Below, in pieces: positions 8,058 to 17,607 of a stretch of 64,000 nt of DNA (its first letter is position 1; every line of letters begins with the position of its first letter). The position numbers and the translations under genes were made by a program. The notes beneath the pieces were generated by a model. It made no database searches and was not told the origin of the DNA. It saw only the letters and a program-made list of their open reading frames with translations. Source of the stretch: a bacterium (GTDB lineage: Bacteria; Actinomycetota; Acidimicrobiia; Spongiisociales; Spongiisociaceae); contig JAPOQZ010000013.1 of the NCBI GenBank assembly GCA_026710435.1, forward strand, positions 1 through 64,000, read 5' to 3'.

Positions 8058-9430
8058 TGGGCATCCAACTGGTCTCCACTCGCGGCCACGCGCCTCCGGT
8101 CGACATAACAACTGCGATCCTGTCCGGCTTGGCGCCCGACGGAGGCCTGTACGTGCCGGACTCGTGGCCCCAACTCGATCCGGCCGACCTCAACGCTCGG
8201 GCCGGCTTCCCGTCACTGGCAGCCGGCGTGCTCCATCTGTTCACACCGGATCTGATCGCCGACGCCGATCTCCATGGGCTGGTGCAGGACGCCTTCGCTC
8301 GGTTTGCTCATCCCGATGTGGCGCCTGTTATCGAACTGCAGCAGGACCTCTACGTGATGGAGCTGTTCTGGGGTCCGACTCTGGCCTTCAAGGACTTTGC
8401 TCTTCAAGTGCTGGGTCGGTTGTTCGACACTGCGTTGGCCCGTACGGGAGGCAACGCGATGATCCTTGGCGCAACCTCCGGGGACACAGGTTCGGCGGCT
8501 ATGGAGGCCTTTCGGGACCGGGACTTGGTGGACGTGGTCATCCTGTTTCCGGAGGGCCGGACCACGGATGTCCAGCGCCGCCAGATGACCACGGTGTCTG
8601 CCCCGAACGTGCACGCGGTGGCGGTCGACGGCACCTTCGACGATTGCCAGGATCTGGTCAAGGCCGTCTTCGGTAATCCGTCGCTGCGCGACGACCTGTC
8701 GCTCTCCACCGCCAATTCCATCAACTTCGGCAGGCTCATGACCCAGATCGCCTACTACTTCTGGGCCGCCCACTCGTTAGGCCGGAAGGTGTCATTCGCC
8801 GTGCCCAGCGGGAACTTCGGGAACGTCTACTCGGGCTACGCGGCAACGAGGATGGGGCTCGATGTGGAAAGACTGATTGTGGGAAGCAACTCCAATCACG
8901 TCCTGGACGGATTCTTCCGCCGGAGCAGGCTCGATCTCGGCGAGGTGGTGCCGACCCTAAGCCCTTCCATGGACATCCAGGTCCCCTCCAACCTCGAGCG
9001 CCTGATGTTCGACCTGTACGACGGTGACGGACCGCGGCTGGAAAGCGCTATGAAGGGACTGCGCAGGTGTCGCACCGTGAAGGTACCGAAGGGCGCTGCG
9101 ACCGACCTGTTCGTGTCGAGATGGTATGACGACCGAGCCACCATCGGGGTGATGGCCGATGTCTACCATGCCACCGGACACATCATCGATCCCCACACCG
9201 CGGTCGGCATCGGAGCAGCACGCAATGCCGGCGTCGAGGGCCCGGTCGTTTGCCTGGGCACCGCCCACCCGGCCAAGTTTCCTGCCGCGGTGGAGCAGGC
9301 TCTGGGGCGCCAGGCGCCCGTCCCGTCCGAACTGTCCGGTCTGGGGAATCGACCTGAGAGAGTCACCACGATGCACAACGACCTCGGTACCCTCGAGACC
9401 CTTCTCCGCAGGTTCAGCCGGTTCGCATGA
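8057..9430 (+). CDS. thrC: Threonine synthase
   Basis: The product converts O-phosphohomoserine to L-threonine with PLP. It starts MGIQLVSTRG and continues with GLAPDGGLYVP, typical of the longer E. coli/yeast-type enzyme (about 430-510 residues; 457 here). PTLAFKDFALQ holds the PLP lysine (K112), GATSGDTGSAA binds the cofactor phosphate, and PSGNFGNVYSGY lies in the second half. It completes the lysA-hom-thrC operon; a homoserine kinase (thrB) is not in the window. Mobile repeat copy C begins 27 bp after the stop and may act as the transcript end. Confidence 0.95.
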   Translation: MGIQLVSTRGHAPPVDITTAILSGLAPDGGLYVPDSWPQLDPADLNARAGFPSLAAGVLHLFTPDLIADADLHGLVQDAFARFAHPDVAPVIELQQDLYVMELFWGPTLAFKDFALQVLGRLFDTALARTGGNAMILGATSGDTGSAAMEAFRDRDLVDVVILFPEGRTTDVQRRQMTTVSAPNVHAVAVDGTFDDCQDLVKAVFGNPSLRDDLSLSTANSINFGRLMTQIAYYFWAAHSLGRKVSFAVPSGNFGNVYSGYAATRMGLDVERLIVGSNSNHVLDGFFRRSRLDLGEVVPTLSPSMDIQVPSNLERLMFDLYDGDGPRLESAMKGLRRCRTVKVPKGAATDLFVSRWYDDRATIGVMADVYHATGHIIDPHTAVGIGAARNAGVEGPVVCLGTAHPAKFPAAVEQALGRQAPVPSELSGLGNRPERVTTMHNDLGTLETLLRRFSRFA

Positions 9431-9456
9431 ACGTGCTCCCACCCCTCGCTATCTCT

Positions 9457-9564
9457 CCAGGAGGGTGCTGACCAATGCCGATTGCTCGGGCCTGCCGCCC
9501 GCCGACGCAGGAATCATGGCGGCGATTGGCCCGCCGCTGGTGGATTGCTCGGCACCCCTCCTAG
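9457..9564 (+). mobile_element. MITE-like palindromic element, copy C
   Basis: The copy begins CCAGGAGGGTGCTGACCAAT, continues GATTGCTCGGGCCTGCCG, and ends GGTGGATTGCTCGGCACCCCTCCTAG with a few substitutions relative to copies B and E. CA replaces TA at the left border, so this copy is probably older. It lies directly behind thrC and can fold into a long hairpin. Confidence 0.82.
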
Positions 9565-9978
9565 CGTGGCGACCATAGGGCAAGCACCAAGCCTGGCTGA
9601 TCGGTACCCGGCCGATGGATGATCTGGGATCCGGGGACGCTCAACCAGAGATGCCTGGAGGTGAGTGCCAGATCCGACCATGGTTTGCGTTTCGCCCCGC
9701 ACTGGCTAGAATTCGGGCTGACCGCCGAGGCTGTTCAAGGCGTAAGCCCCCACGCTTCGTGCGAGGATCCCCTTTATTTCGGAGCGCATGCTCGACACCA
9801 AGCTTGGCGACATTGAACGGATTGCCGGAACCGGAGGGTTGCTGGATTCCCGCCAAGAGTCCGCCCAACAAACACCGGTGATCCTCGGTGCTGCGATCCC
9901 GACTGGCGATCAAAGCGTTTAGCGATCATTCTCGAATGCGGAGTTGCCGCACTTCGGAAAGCCACATGGAGGAACCCG
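9565..9978. other. Long leader region before rho
   Basis: About 410 bp upstream of rho show no gene I can support. Short open frames across 9615-9881 look like chance frames. Long 5' leaders are common for rho, which often controls its own transcription, but no defined structure was recognised. Confidence 0.35.
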
Positions 9979-11508
9979 ATGGCCACCCGATCAGAGCTAC
10001 AGGCGAAGAACATCAAGGATTTGCGTAGCATCGCGAAGTCCGTCGGGATTCCGACCGCTGGAGTCCAGAAAGCCAAGTTGATCGACGCGATCATGGGAGC
10101 CGGCGCTTATGACGGATCCGACGGTGTTCTGCCTATCGACCTGCCCGAGGTGGTATCCAAGGAGGCCGGGGCGACATCGGCTCTGAAAGCGACCCCGCAG
10201 CCTGCCCGTACCGCATCGAACGGAGAAGCGAAGAGCCCCACCGATCCGGCCCCCGCTGCGGGCAAACGACCGAAGGGCAAGGGTACCCCTCCGGCCCCGG
10301 ACCCCTCGCAAGGGTCTCCATCGACGAAGGCCCGGCAGAAGCCCACCGGGCGCCGGCGTGGACCCCGCCCGACCACTGCATCGCAGCGGCCCCAGGAGGT
10401 ACGCACCGGGACACTCGACATCCTTCCGGAGGGTTACGGCTTTATGCGGTGCGGCGGATACCTCCCCGGCGAGAAAGACGTTTACGTATCAGCGGGCCAG
10501 ATCAGGAAGTTCGCTCTCCGCAAGGGGGATGTGCTCAGCGGTCCTATCCGGCCTCCCAGGAGCCAGGAGAAGTTCCCTGCTCTCACCCGAATCGAAACCA
10601 ACAACGGGATGCCTCCCGACGAAGCCAGAAAGCGACCCAAGTTCGCCAAACTCACGCCGCTGTTCCCCGACTCCCGTCTCCGCTTGGAGGTGGCAAGCAG
10701 ACCCCGCAACACGTTGACCCGCATCATCGACCTGATCGCGCCCATCGGTAAAGGCCAGCGCGGCCTGATCGTCTCACCCCCCAAAGCCGGCAAGACCACA
10801 GTGCTCAAGCAAATTGCCCAGTCGATAACGACGAACAACCCGGAGTGTCACTTGATGGTCGTGCTCGTCGACGAGCGGCCCGAAGAGGTAACCGACATGC
10901 AGCGTTCCGTCAAGGGTGAGGTCATCTACTCGACCTTCGACCGACCCGCAGACGAGCACACCCAGGTCTCGGAATTGGCCATAGCGCGAGCCAAGCGGCT
11001 GGTGGAAATGGGTCAGGACGTCGTGATCCTGCTCGACTCGATCACCCGGCTGGCCCGCGCTCACAACCTGGCGACACCGGCTTCAGGGCGGATCCTCTCG
11101 GGTGGGGTTGACTCCACAGCTCTCTACCCTCCGAAGCGCTTCTTCGGCGCGGCCCGCAACATCGAGGAAGGTGGAAGCCTGACCATTATCGGCACGGCTC
11201 TGGTCGAGACCGGTTCGAAGATGGACGAAGTGATCTTCGAGGAGTTCAAGGGCACCGGAAACATGGAGTTGCGCTTGGACCGCCGCTTGGCTGACAAGCG
11301 GGTCTATCCGGCCATAGACATAGCGTCCTCGGGAACGCGGAGAGAGGAATTGCTCTTCCATCCTGACGAGCTTTCCCTGGTCTGGAAGCTACGGCGGGTA
11401 CTCCTGGCGTTGGAGCCGGGGGCAGCCCTGGAACTGCTTATCGACCGGTTGCGGAGCTCGAAGTCGAACGCAGAGTTCCTCGCCGATGTGGCGAGATCCC
11501 GACAGTAG
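9979..11508 (+). CDS. rho: Transcription termination factor Rho
   Basis: Rho is the hexameric RNA helicase that ends transcription at untranslated, C-rich RNA. The 509 residues contain the Rho N domain (1-45, [14 protein letters not shown]), a Pro/Lys-rich insert of about 90 residues typical of actinobacterial Rho, the cold-shock-like RNA-binding domain (about 140-215, [23 protein letters not shown]), and the ATPase core. The Walker A motif is [15 protein letters not shown], then come [27 protein letters not shown] and [18 protein letters not shown] lies before the ATG. It opens the housekeeping run rho-rpmE2-DUF1385-prfA-prmC. Confidence 0.97.
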   Translation: MATRSELQAKNIKDLRSIAKSVGIPTAGVQKAKLIDAIMGAGAYDGSDGVLPIDLPEVVSKEAGATSALKATPQPARTASNGEAKSPTDPAPAAGKRPKGKGTPPAPDPSQGSPSTKARQKPTGRRRGPRPTTASQRPQEVRTGTLDILPEGYGFMRCGGYLPGEKDVYVSAGQIRKFALRKGDVLSGPIRPPRSQEKFPALTRIETNNGMPPDEARKRPKFAKLTPLFPDSRLRLEVASRPRNTLTRIIDLIAPIGKGQRGLIVSPPKAGKTTVLKQIAQSITTNNPECHLMVVLVDERPEEVTDMQRSVKGEVIYSTFDRPADEHTQVSELAIARAKRLVEMGQDVVILLDSITRLARAHNLATPASGRILSGGVDSTALYPPKRFFGAARNIEEGGSLTIIGTALVETGSKMDEVIFEEFKGTGNMELRLDRRLADKRVYPAIDIASSGTRREELLFHPDELSLVWKLRRVLLALEPGAALELLIDRLRSSKSNAEFLADVARSRQ

Positions 11509-11638
11509 GCGTGCGCCAGAGGCGGCGCGAACCGTAGAGTGCCAACTGCCGTCGTGGCGTGTCGCTGTCCGTTCCGAGCTCATCGGAGGTTCCGAGCCCT
11601 TCCAGGCCATTGGCGCGGGATCAAGGCCGGTAACGTGG

Positions 11639-11825
11639 CATAATCCTCGGGCCGCGGTCCCGGGAAAGTGAAACCACCCGGAGAAACCGGCGGGACGCCG
11701 TGCAATCTGCCAGTGTTCCGAGGCTCGTTGCCGGCACCCGGATTCCGCGACCGAGGAGCGGTAGATGGTGATGAAACCCTCCGCACGATCACGAGCACAG
11801 CAGCAGGCCCGAACAGGAGAGCCAG
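11639..11825 (+). promoter_or_regulatory. Promoter and structured leader of rpmE2
   Basis: CATAAT at 11639-11644 is a good -10 box. It would give a leader of about 175 nt before the L31 start. The leader has nested complementary blocks: GTCCCG pairs with CGGGAC, with CCGGG/CCCGG inside (about 11656-11697). L31 leader RNAs that bind the protein product are known in several phyla, including Actinomycetota; whether this one belongs to them is inference. The stretch 11509-11638 shows nothing. Confidence 0.4.
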
Positions 11826-12104
11826 ATGAAGCGTGAAATCCATCCCGAATACCGACCCGTCGTCTTCCAGGATCCGTCTGCCGACTTCGCGTTCCTTACC
11901 CGTTCGACAATCCGGACCAAGGAAACCATCGTCTGGGAGGACGGCAACACCTATCCGCTGGCCCGAGTGGAGATATCAAGCGCCAGCCATCCGTTCTTCA
12001 CCGGGAAGCAGAAACTGGTGGACACCGCCGGCAGGGTTGAGCGTTTCGAGCGTCGCTACGGGCGGCTAGCCGGCGAGCGCGGGGACGCGGGTCGCAGGTC
12101 CTAA
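11826..12104 (+). CDS. rpmE2: 50S ribosomal protein L31 type B
   Basis: This 92-residue protein starts [16 protein letters not shown] and continues with FLTRSTI, the signature of the type B (zinc-free, YkgM/RpmE2) form of L31, a small protein of the large subunit near the central protuberance. It has no cysteine at all, so it cannot hold the Zn2+ of type A L31. Its place next to rho is usual for rpmE, which suggests that the C-minus form is the housekeeping L31 here. The C-terminal tail is basic. An AGGAGAG sequence precedes the ATG. Confidence 0.92.
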   Translation: MKREIHPEYRPVVFQDPSADFAFLTRSTIRTKETIVWEDGNTYPLARVEISSASHPFFTGKQKLVDTAGRVERFERRYGRLAGERGDAGRRS

Positions 12105-12122
12105 GGAGTACGGCTCCCTCCC

Positions 12123-13055
12123 ATGTCTCGTTCGCCCGGGGCCACGGTCGGCGGCCAAGCCGTCATCGAAGGGGTTATGATGCGTGCCCCTTCCGCATGG
12201 GCCGTGGCAGTCCGCGTTCCTGACGGCCACATCGAGGCGATATCCCACGACCTCCCACGGCTCAGCTCCCGCTCCCGGTGGGCCAGAATCCCGCTGGCCC
12301 GCGGTTTCCTGGTGCTCGGCGAGAGCCTCACGCTAGGTTTCCGGGCCCTTACCTGGTCCGGCCAACGATCTGCCGGAGAGGACGACGAGCCGGTGACCAC
12401 GGGGCAGATGGCCACCTCGATGACCATCGCCGCGGTGTTCTTCGTGTCCATCTTCGTGGTGGTACCGCTACTGGCGGCTCGCTGGGGTGGGCTCGATGCT
12501 TCGTCAGTCGTATTCCACCTCGTCGAGGCGGTGATCAGGATCGGACTGCTGGTCGGATACATCTGGCTGATCGGCCGTTGGGACGAGATCGGACGGGTCT
12601 TCGCCTACCACGGAGCCGAGCACATGACCATCCATGCTTACGAGGCGGGCGACCCTCTCGACCTGTCCCACATCAAGACCTACCGGCCGGAACACCCGAG
12701 ATGTGGAACCAGCTTCCTACTGATCGTGATGCTGACCGCCGTCATCGTGTTCACCCTCGTAGGCAACCTTCCCTGGTACTGGCTGATCGCCAGCCGGATC
12801 GTGCTGATCCCCCTGGTAGCAGGAATATCGTACGAGATCCTCAAGCTGGGCGGTAAGCATGCTGATCGGCTGCTCGGTCGAGGGCTGACCGCTCCCGGTC
12901 TCTGGCTGCAGCGCCTGACGACAAGAGTTCCGGACGAACCGATGATCGAGGTAGCCGTGGCCGCGCTGCTCCATGCCCTCACAGAAGATGAGATCGGTGA
13001 AGTCAAGTCGCGAGGTCCCGTAGTCCCCGCCGCTCTGAACGCCTTCGGAAGTTGA
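12123..13055 (+). CDS. DUF1385 membrane protein (YqhQ-like)
   Basis: This 310-residue protein has the DUF1385 pattern: [22 protein letters not shown] at the start, [14 protein letters not shown] in the middle (about residue 160) and [13 protein letters not shown] further on. Four or more hydrophobic segments lie at about 100-125, 130-150, 195-215 and 220-245. The family is a metal-dependent-looking membrane protein of unknown function that is frequently encoded between rpmE and prfA in Actinomycetota and Firmicutes. Conserved His and Glu residues (H160, E163, H164) could bind metal. The stop overlaps or abuts prfA, which supports one operon. Confidence 0.88.
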   Translation: MSRSPGATVGGQAVIEGVMMRAPSAWAVAVRVPDGHIEAISHDLPRLSSRSRWARIPLARGFLVLGESLTLGFRALTWSGQRSAGEDDEPVTTGQMATSMTIAAVFFVSIFVVVPLLAARWGGLDASSVVFHLVEAVIRIGLLVGYIWLIGRWDEIGRVFAYHGAEHMTIHAYEAGDPLDLSHIKTYRPEHPRCGTSFLLIVMLTAVIVFTLVGNLPWYWLIASRIVLIPLVAGISYEILKLGGKHADRLLGRGLTAPGLWLQRLTTRVPDEPMIEVAVAALLHALTEDEIGEVKSRGPVVPAALNAFGS

Positions 13056-13063
13056 CAACCCCG

Positions 13064-14143
13064 ATGGATCGAGGACTGAGCGACCGCCTGGCGGAGCTGG
13101 AGCGAACATACGAGGAGACCGAATTGCTTCTCGCCGATCCCACCGTCATCGGAGACTCTGCTACCTATACGAAGGCAACGCGTCGCTACTCAGAGCTGCG
13201 TCCCGTGGTAATGGCCTACCGGGCCATGCTCGAAGCACGTCAGGAAGCCCGCGACGCAACCGAGTTGGCACTGGTCGAGGAGGAGCGCGTACTGGCGGGC
13301 GAGCTGCACGAACTGGCCACCTCGAAGCGGCAGGAGGCCGAGCAACTGGGGGAGGAGTTGAGGGTCGCGCTGCTGCCCAAGGATCCCGACGACCGTAAGG
13401 ATGTGATAGTCGAGATCAGGGCTGCCGCCGGGGGAGCGGAGGCGGCTCTCTGGGCAGGTGACCTGATGAGGATGTACCAGCGCTATGCCGAACTCCAAGG
13501 ATTCACCGCAGAGTCGATCGACAGTTCGGGGGCGGACGGCGGCGGCTACACCACGGTCACCTTCGCTGTAAAGGGGAAGGGTGCATTCGGCAAGCTCAAG
13601 TACGAGGCGGGTGTTCACAGGGTACAGAGGGTTCCGAAGACCGAATCACAAGGTCGAGTGCACACGTCGACGGCAACAGTGGCCGTGATGCCGGAGGCGG
13701 AGGACATCGAGGTGGCACTCGACCCCGGCGATGTCAAGATCGACACGTTCCGGTCATCCGGACCTGGGGGGCAGTCGGTCAACACCACCGACTCCGCCGT
13801 GAGGATCACTCACATCCCCAGCGGGACCATCGTCACCTGCCAGGACGAGAAGTCCCAACTCCAGAACCGGGAGAAGGCCATGCGTGTGTTGAGGGCCCGG
13901 CTCTATCAGGAGGAGATGGAAGCCCGCGCCGCGGAGCGGGCGGCAGGTCGCCGGTCGCAGATCGGGAGAGGCGACCGGTCGGAGAAGATACGTACATACA
14001 ACTTCAGGGAGAACCGGGTGACGGACCACCGGATCGGCCTAACGATCAAGCGGCTCCCGCACACCCTCGCGGGCAACCTGGACAACTTCATAGAGGCGTT
14101 GACAGCCGCCGAGGCCACACGACGAATCGGAGAGGCGATGTGA
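13064..14143 (+). CDS. prfA: Peptide chain release factor 1
   Basis: RF1 recognises UAA and UAG and triggers release of the finished peptide. The protein has the alpha-helical N-terminal domain, the PCRF domain ([19 protein letters not shown]) and the GGQ loop ([17 protein letters not shown], near residue 236). I chose ATG 13064 ([12 protein letters not shown]), which matches other RF1 starts. A TTG at 13052 that overlaps the upstream stop would add four residues. The GGQ glutamine is methylated by PrmC, whose gene follows two genes later. The 3' end overlaps the next gene by 4 bases. Confidence 0.96.
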   Translation: MDRGLSDRLAELERTYEETELLLADPTVIGDSATYTKATRRYSELRPVVMAYRAMLEARQEARDATELALVEEERVLAGELHELATSKRQEAEQLGEELRVALLPKDPDDRKDVIVEIRAAAGGAEAALWAGDLMRMYQRYAELQGFTAESIDSSGADGGGYTTVTFAVKGKGAFGKLKYEAGVHRVQRVPKTESQGRVHTSTATVAVMPEAEDIEVALDPGDVKIDTFRSSGPGGQSVNTTDSAVRITHIPSGTIVTCQDEKSQLQNREKAMRVLRARLYQEEMEARAAERAAGRRSQIGRGDRSEKIRTYNFRENRVTDHRIGLTIKRLPHTLAGNLDNFIEALTAAEATRRIGEAM

Positions 14144-14400
14144 TCTTCTTCGTGCGTTTCCAGCCCGATGCCGGTTACCCTGCCGCGGCGGTCGAGGAGG
14201 TGATCCAGGGGTGCGTGGGCCGAGCCGGGTCGGTGATCGGCGCCTCAGATCTGGCCATAGACGTCGAGATCCACGACACGGCAGCCGCCCGCTCCATCCT
14301 GTCCGCGCTCGCGGCCGAACTGCGTGGCCTCGGTCTTCCGCCATCGACCATGATCGACATCCCGTCACGCGGCCAGCGGTTCGGCATCAACGACTTCTGA
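14140..14400 (+). CDS. Small protein of unknown function between prfA and prmC
   Basis: I do not recognise this 86-residue protein. It starts GTG (ATGTGATC overlap with the prfA stop), begins [14 protein letters not shown], and ends GQRFGINDF. It looks like a compact alpha/beta domain with alternating hydrophobic strands and no membrane segment, Cys pair or signal peptide. The tight coupling to prfA and the 3-base gap to prmC suggest a real gene in the release-factor operon. Codon use looks like the neighbours. Confidence 0.6.
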   Translation: MIFFVRFQPDAGYPAAAVEEVIQGCVGRAGSVIGASDLAIDVEIHDTAAARSILSALAAELRGLGLPPSTMIDIPSRGQRFGINDF

Positions 14401-14403
14401 CCG

Positions 14404-15315
14404 GTGGTGTCAAGAATGTGTCCGATGACGGATGCAGCACCCGATCACCGCACGCCGAACTCGACCGTGGCCGCTCTGGCAGCCGACGGTTCACGCTCGA
14501 CGGAAGATGAATCGGTCCGCCTGCTCCGCCGGTCTCAGCTTCCGCCACACGAGGCCGAGCGGCTCATCAGAGCGGTTACCGGAGCCAGCCGAGCGGAGGT
14601 CGTAGGTGGGATACTCCTGGACAGGCGATCAGCCGACGAATTCCGCCGACTCGCCGCGAGGCGGCTGGCCGGGGAACCTCTCCAATACTTGGAGGGAACC
14701 GTGCAGTTCGGTCCCTTAACCCTGGAGGTTGACAGGAGGGTTCTCATACCCCGTCCCGAGACCGAACAACTGTGGGAACTGGCCATGCAGCTCCTCCCGA
14801 GAGGATCCTCGATCGTGGTGGACATGGGTACCGGCTCGGGTTGCCTGGCGCTGGCGATCAAACACGAGCGTCCTGACGCGACGGTGCTGGCCACCGACAT
14901 CTCACTGGAGGCTGTGGCAGTGGCCAGGAACAACGCCGCCAGGCTTGACCTCGACGTGGAGTTCCGTCACGGAAACCGGCTCGCCGCTCTCGACCCTTCG
15001 CTGGCCGGGTCCGTCACCATGATCGTGACCAACCCTCCCTACATCCCCGAGGACGAGTGGGCCCAACTCCCACGCGAGATACGCGAACACGAACCCAAGG
15101 TGGCCTTGGTGGTCGGGGACGGTCTCGACATGTACCGCTACCTCGCAAACGACGCACGTGGTTGGTTGGCGCCGGGAGGGATCCTCGTCACCGAGATCGG
15201 CGCCGGCCAAGGGGAGGCGGTGCACCGACTCTTCGCGGGGCGCGGCTGGAAGCCCCGTGTCTCGATCGACTGGACGGGGCGGGACCGGTTCCTGACGGCC
15301 CGGAAGCGTACATGA
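14404..15315 (+). CDS. prmC: Release factor glutamine methyltransferase PrmC
   Basis: PrmC (HemK) uses S-adenosylmethionine to methylate the GGQ glutamine of RF1 and RF2. The N-terminal helical domain (about residues 30-110) ends in LAGEPLQYLEGTVQFG. The Rossmann methyltransferase domain has VVDMGTGSGCLALA and the catalytic TNPPYIP motif (about residue 200), which holds the target amide. The ORF opens with GTG 14404; ATG 14416 and ATG 14425 are equally good starts, so the first few residues are uncertain. The stop overlaps the start of the next gene (ATGA), so translation is coupled. Confidence 0.95.
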   Translation: MVSRMCPMTDAAPDHRTPNSTVAALAADGSRSTEDESVRLLRRSQLPPHEAERLIRAVTGASRAEVVGGILLDRRSADEFRRLAARRLAGEPLQYLEGTVQFGPLTLEVDRRVLIPRPETEQLWELAMQLLPRGSSIVVDMGTGSGCLALAIKHERPDATVLATDISLEAVAVARNNAARLDLDVEFRHGNRLAALDPSLAGSVTMIVTNPPYIPEDEWAQLPREIREHEPKVALVVGDGLDMYRYLANDARGWLAPGGILVTEIGAGQGEAVHRLFAGRGWKPRVSIDWTGRDRFLTARKRT

Positions 15316-15881
15316 CCGTCGGCGCAGCCCTCCAGGCAATCCGGCGGGGCCTGATTGTGGGAGTACCGACCGATACCGTCTACGGGGTGGCGGTGGATCC
15401 GACCAACCCGGCAGCCGTTCGCAGGCTCTTCGCATTAAAGGGCCGCGGACACCACCTGCCACTCGCGGTGCTGGTCGCATCCTTAGAGCAGGCAGAGACC
15501 CTGATCCGGCTCACCCCGTCGCAACGCCTCTTCATCCGGCCCCACTGGCCTGGTGCCTTTACAGCGGTCCTCAGGTGGCGGAGAGCCCTCGCGCAGGGAG
15601 TGGGGGATCACCATCGTGGAACCCTCGGTGTCAGGATGCCCGACCACCGCATCCTTACAGACCTATTAAGCCGGTCCGGCCCGCTCGCGGTAACCAGTGC
15701 CAACCGGAGTGGGTCCCCGCCCGCGCTCGACGCTGACGGTGCGAGGAGGGCATTGGGTGACGGCGTTTCCGTGTACTTGGATGGCCGCTGCGACGGGGGT
15801 CAGGCATCTACGGTGGTGGATCTCACCAGCAGTCCACCTCGGATTCTCCGTCCCGGTCCCGTGGATCTAGATCCCGGCTAG
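15312..15881 (+). CDS. L-threonylcarbamoyladenylate synthase (Sua5/YrdC/TsaC family)
   Basis: This 189-residue protein catalyses the first step of the t6A37 tRNA modification: threonine, bicarbonate and ATP give threonylcarbamoyl-AMP. It has GLIVGVPTDTVYGVAVDP near the start, RLFALKGRGHHLPLAVLV with the conserved K-R pair, WPGAFTAVL (about residue 77) and PLAVTSANRSGSPPALD near 130. It is the short YrdC-only form without the Sua5 C-terminal domain. prmC followed by tsaC/sua5 is a common order in bacteria. The ATG overlaps the prmC stop by 4 bases. Confidence 0.9.
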   Translation: MTVGAALQAIRRGLIVGVPTDTVYGVAVDPTNPAAVRRLFALKGRGHHLPLAVLVASLEQAETLIRLTPSQRLFIRPHWPGAFTAVLRWRRALAQGVGDHHRGTLGVRMPDHRILTDLLSRSGPLAVTSANRSGSPPALDADGARRALGDGVSVYLDGRCDGGQASTVVDLTSSPPRILRPGPVDLDPG

Positions 15882-16089
15882 GTCTCTGGCCCCGATTCTT
15901 GGTGCGGGTATTCGTGCTGGACGACCAGGGCGTGGGATACGGGCTACTGACCAGGGACTACGGCGTCGTCGATAGTCCCATCTCGGAAAGGCGACCTTCA
16001 CCCGTCTGGTGGAGCCCGGCCCGGTCCCCAATGAGGTGGTTGGTGCGGCATGCTGCCACGGGTGTGTCCGGAATCATGAACAATCAGGG
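15882..16089. other. Intergenic stretch before repeat copy D
   Basis: No gene is supported. A frame open from 15899 runs on into glyA out of frame and has no recognisable content. Together with repeat copy D and about 65 bp of glyA leader it makes a 381-bp gap. Confidence 0.35.
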
Positions 16090-16196
16090 CCAGGCGGGTA
16101 CTGAGCAATCCACCAGCGGCCTGCCAATCGTCGGCATGATTCCTGGGTCTGCGGACGGCAGGCCCGAGCAATCGTCATTGTTCAGCACTCTCCGTA
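16090..16196 (-). mobile_element. MITE-like palindromic element, copy D
   Basis: This is a decayed copy. The left end CCAGGCGGGTACTGAGCAAT is followed by CCACCAGCGGCCTGCC, and the right part has GGCAGGCCCGAGCAATC and TTCAGCACTCTCC. Neither border keeps a clear TA, so it is the most diverged full-length copy. It has the same orientation as copies B and E. Confidence 0.8.
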
Positions 16197-16262
16197 CCAG
16201 CGACCCCGCACCTCCCGCTACGGGCTACCCTGCCCGCCAGGACGACAACGGAGGTCTCGGGC

Positions 16263-17534
16263 ATGACCGATATGCGACCGATCGAGGCAGCCGATCCGGC
16301 CGTCGCCGATCTGATCCGGGCGGATGTGGACCGCCAGAACACACACATACACCTGATCGCTTCGGAGAACTTCGCCTCTCCTGCCGTCTTGCAGGCCTGC
16401 GGCTCCGTGTACACGAACAAGTACGCGGAGGGGTACCCGGGTCGTCGCTACTACGAAGGCTGCGAAATGGTCGACCGGCTGGAGAGCCTCGCCATAGACC
16501 GCGCCAGGGCCCTCTTCGACGCCGAGTACGTGAACGTGCAGCCTCACTCAGGTGCCCAGGCCAACATGGGCGTCTACTTCGCTCACCTGAAACCGGGTGA
16601 CACGGTCCTTGGGCTCAGCCTCGCAGAAGGCGGTCACCTCACACACGGTTCTCCCGTCAACTTCTCGGGACGCCTTTACCGCTTCATCGCCTACGGAGTG
16701 GACCGGACAACAGAGATGATTGACATGGACGAAGTGCGGGCGAAGGCGCTAGAGCACCGTCCCAAGATCGTGCTGGCCGGGTACTCGGCCTATTCGCGAC
16801 ATCTCGACTACGAGGCGTTCCGATCGATAGCGGACGAGATCGGTGCCATCTTCATGGTGGACGCGGCGCACTTCATCGGATTGGTAGCGGGGAGGGCCAT
16901 GCCCAATCCGACTCCGGTAGCGGACATCGTCACGGCGACCACGCACAAGGCGCTCCGGGGTCCGAGGGGCGGGATCATCATGGCCAGGAAGGGGTACGCG
17001 GCGGGTCTCAACAAGTCCGTGTTCCCTGACATGCAGGGCGGACCGATCATCAGCCAGATCGCCGGAAAAGCGGTCTGTTTCCATGAGGCCTCCACCTCCG
17101 CCTTCCGGGATTACACGGCACAGATCGTTGCCAACGCGTCGGCCATGGCAGACGCATTCATGGCCCGCGGGGTGCGAGTCGTTTCGGGTGGCACCGACAA
17201 TCACCTTCTGCTCCTCGACATGAGATCCATCGACGAGGATCTGACCGGCAAGGAGGCGGCCACCTTGCTCGACTCGATCGGTATCACGCTGAACCGCAAC
17301 GGGATTCCCTTCGACCCCCGTCCGCCTTTCGTCACCAGCGGGCTTCGGATCGGTACCCCCGGCATCACCACCTGCGGCATGAAGGAAGCAGAGGCCTCGC
17401 AGGTCGCCGATATGATCACGAATGCCTTGCAGCACCGGAACGACGGCAACAGGATCAGATCCGTCCAGAGCGAAGTAGCGGCCCTTGCAGCCGCATTTCC
17501 GCCCTACCCGCCGGACTTCCCTGGCCACGTGTGA
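16263..17534 (+). CDS. glyA: Serine hydroxymethyltransferase
   Basis: This PLP enzyme interconverts serine and glycine and charges tetrahydrofolate with a one-carbon unit. The 423 residues include HLIASENFASP, TNKYAEGYPGRRYYEGCE, VNVQPHSGAQANMGVY, VDAAHFIGLVAG and TATTHKALRGPRGG, in which K229 binds PLP. The length matches bacterial GlyA. GGAGG precedes the ATG by about 9 bases. It stands alone between repeat copy D and the atp promoter. Confidence 0.97.
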   Translation: MTDMRPIEAADPAVADLIRADVDRQNTHIHLIASENFASPAVLQACGSVYTNKYAEGYPGRRYYEGCEMVDRLESLAIDRARALFDAEYVNVQPHSGAQANMGVYFAHLKPGDTVLGLSLAEGGHLTHGSPVNFSGRLYRFIAYGVDRTTEMIDMDEVRAKALEHRPKIVLAGYSAYSRHLDYEAFRSIADEIGAIFMVDAAHFIGLVAGRAMPNPTPVADIVTATTHKALRGPRGGIIMARKGYAAGLNKSVFPDMQGGPIISQIAGKAVCFHEASTSAFRDYTAQIVANASAMADAFMARGVRVVSGGTDNHLLLLDMRSIDEDLTGKEAATLLDSIGITLNRNGIPFDPRPPFVTSGLRIGTPGITTCGMKEAEASQVADMITNALQHRNDGNRIRSVQSEVAALAAAFPPYPPDFPGHV

Positions 17535-17570
17535 GGTATTCCAACCTTCAAAGTTCTGGACAGCGTAAGT

Positions 17571-17588
17571 TTGTGAAGCGAATCACAA
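17571..17588 (+). promoter_or_regulatory. CRP/FNR-type operator in the atp promoter
   Basis: TTGTGAAGCGAATCACAA contains TGTGA-N6-TCACA with perfect 6-base arms. The left arm TTGTGA (17571-17576) also fits a -35 hexamer 18 bp before the -10 box TAGCAT (17595-17600). A bound CRP-like protein would cover the -35 region, so repression is the simplest reading. Confidence 0.6.
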
Positions 17589-17594
17589 TCTTGG

Positions 17595-17607
17595 TAGCAT
17601 TGCCCGG
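17595..17607 (+). promoter_or_regulatory. Leaderless -10 box of the atp operon
   Basis: TAGCAT (17595-17600) is followed by 7 bases and the ATG of the first atp gene, so transcription should start at the start codon and the mRNA would lack a leader. Confidence 0.5.

Noticed and set aside
9615-9881. 88-codon frame upstream of rho
   Set aside because: No conserved sequence, no ribosome site, and the composition fits a chance frame in a leader.
11509-11825. Possible cobalamin or c-di-GMP riboswitch before rpmE2
   Set aside because: GTGAAA and GCCAGTG-like pieces occur but the order and spacing of known riboswitch cores do not match.
15899-16600. 233-codon frame running across repeat D into glyA
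   Set aside because: It crosses a mobile repeat and a conserved gene in another frame, so it is not a gene.
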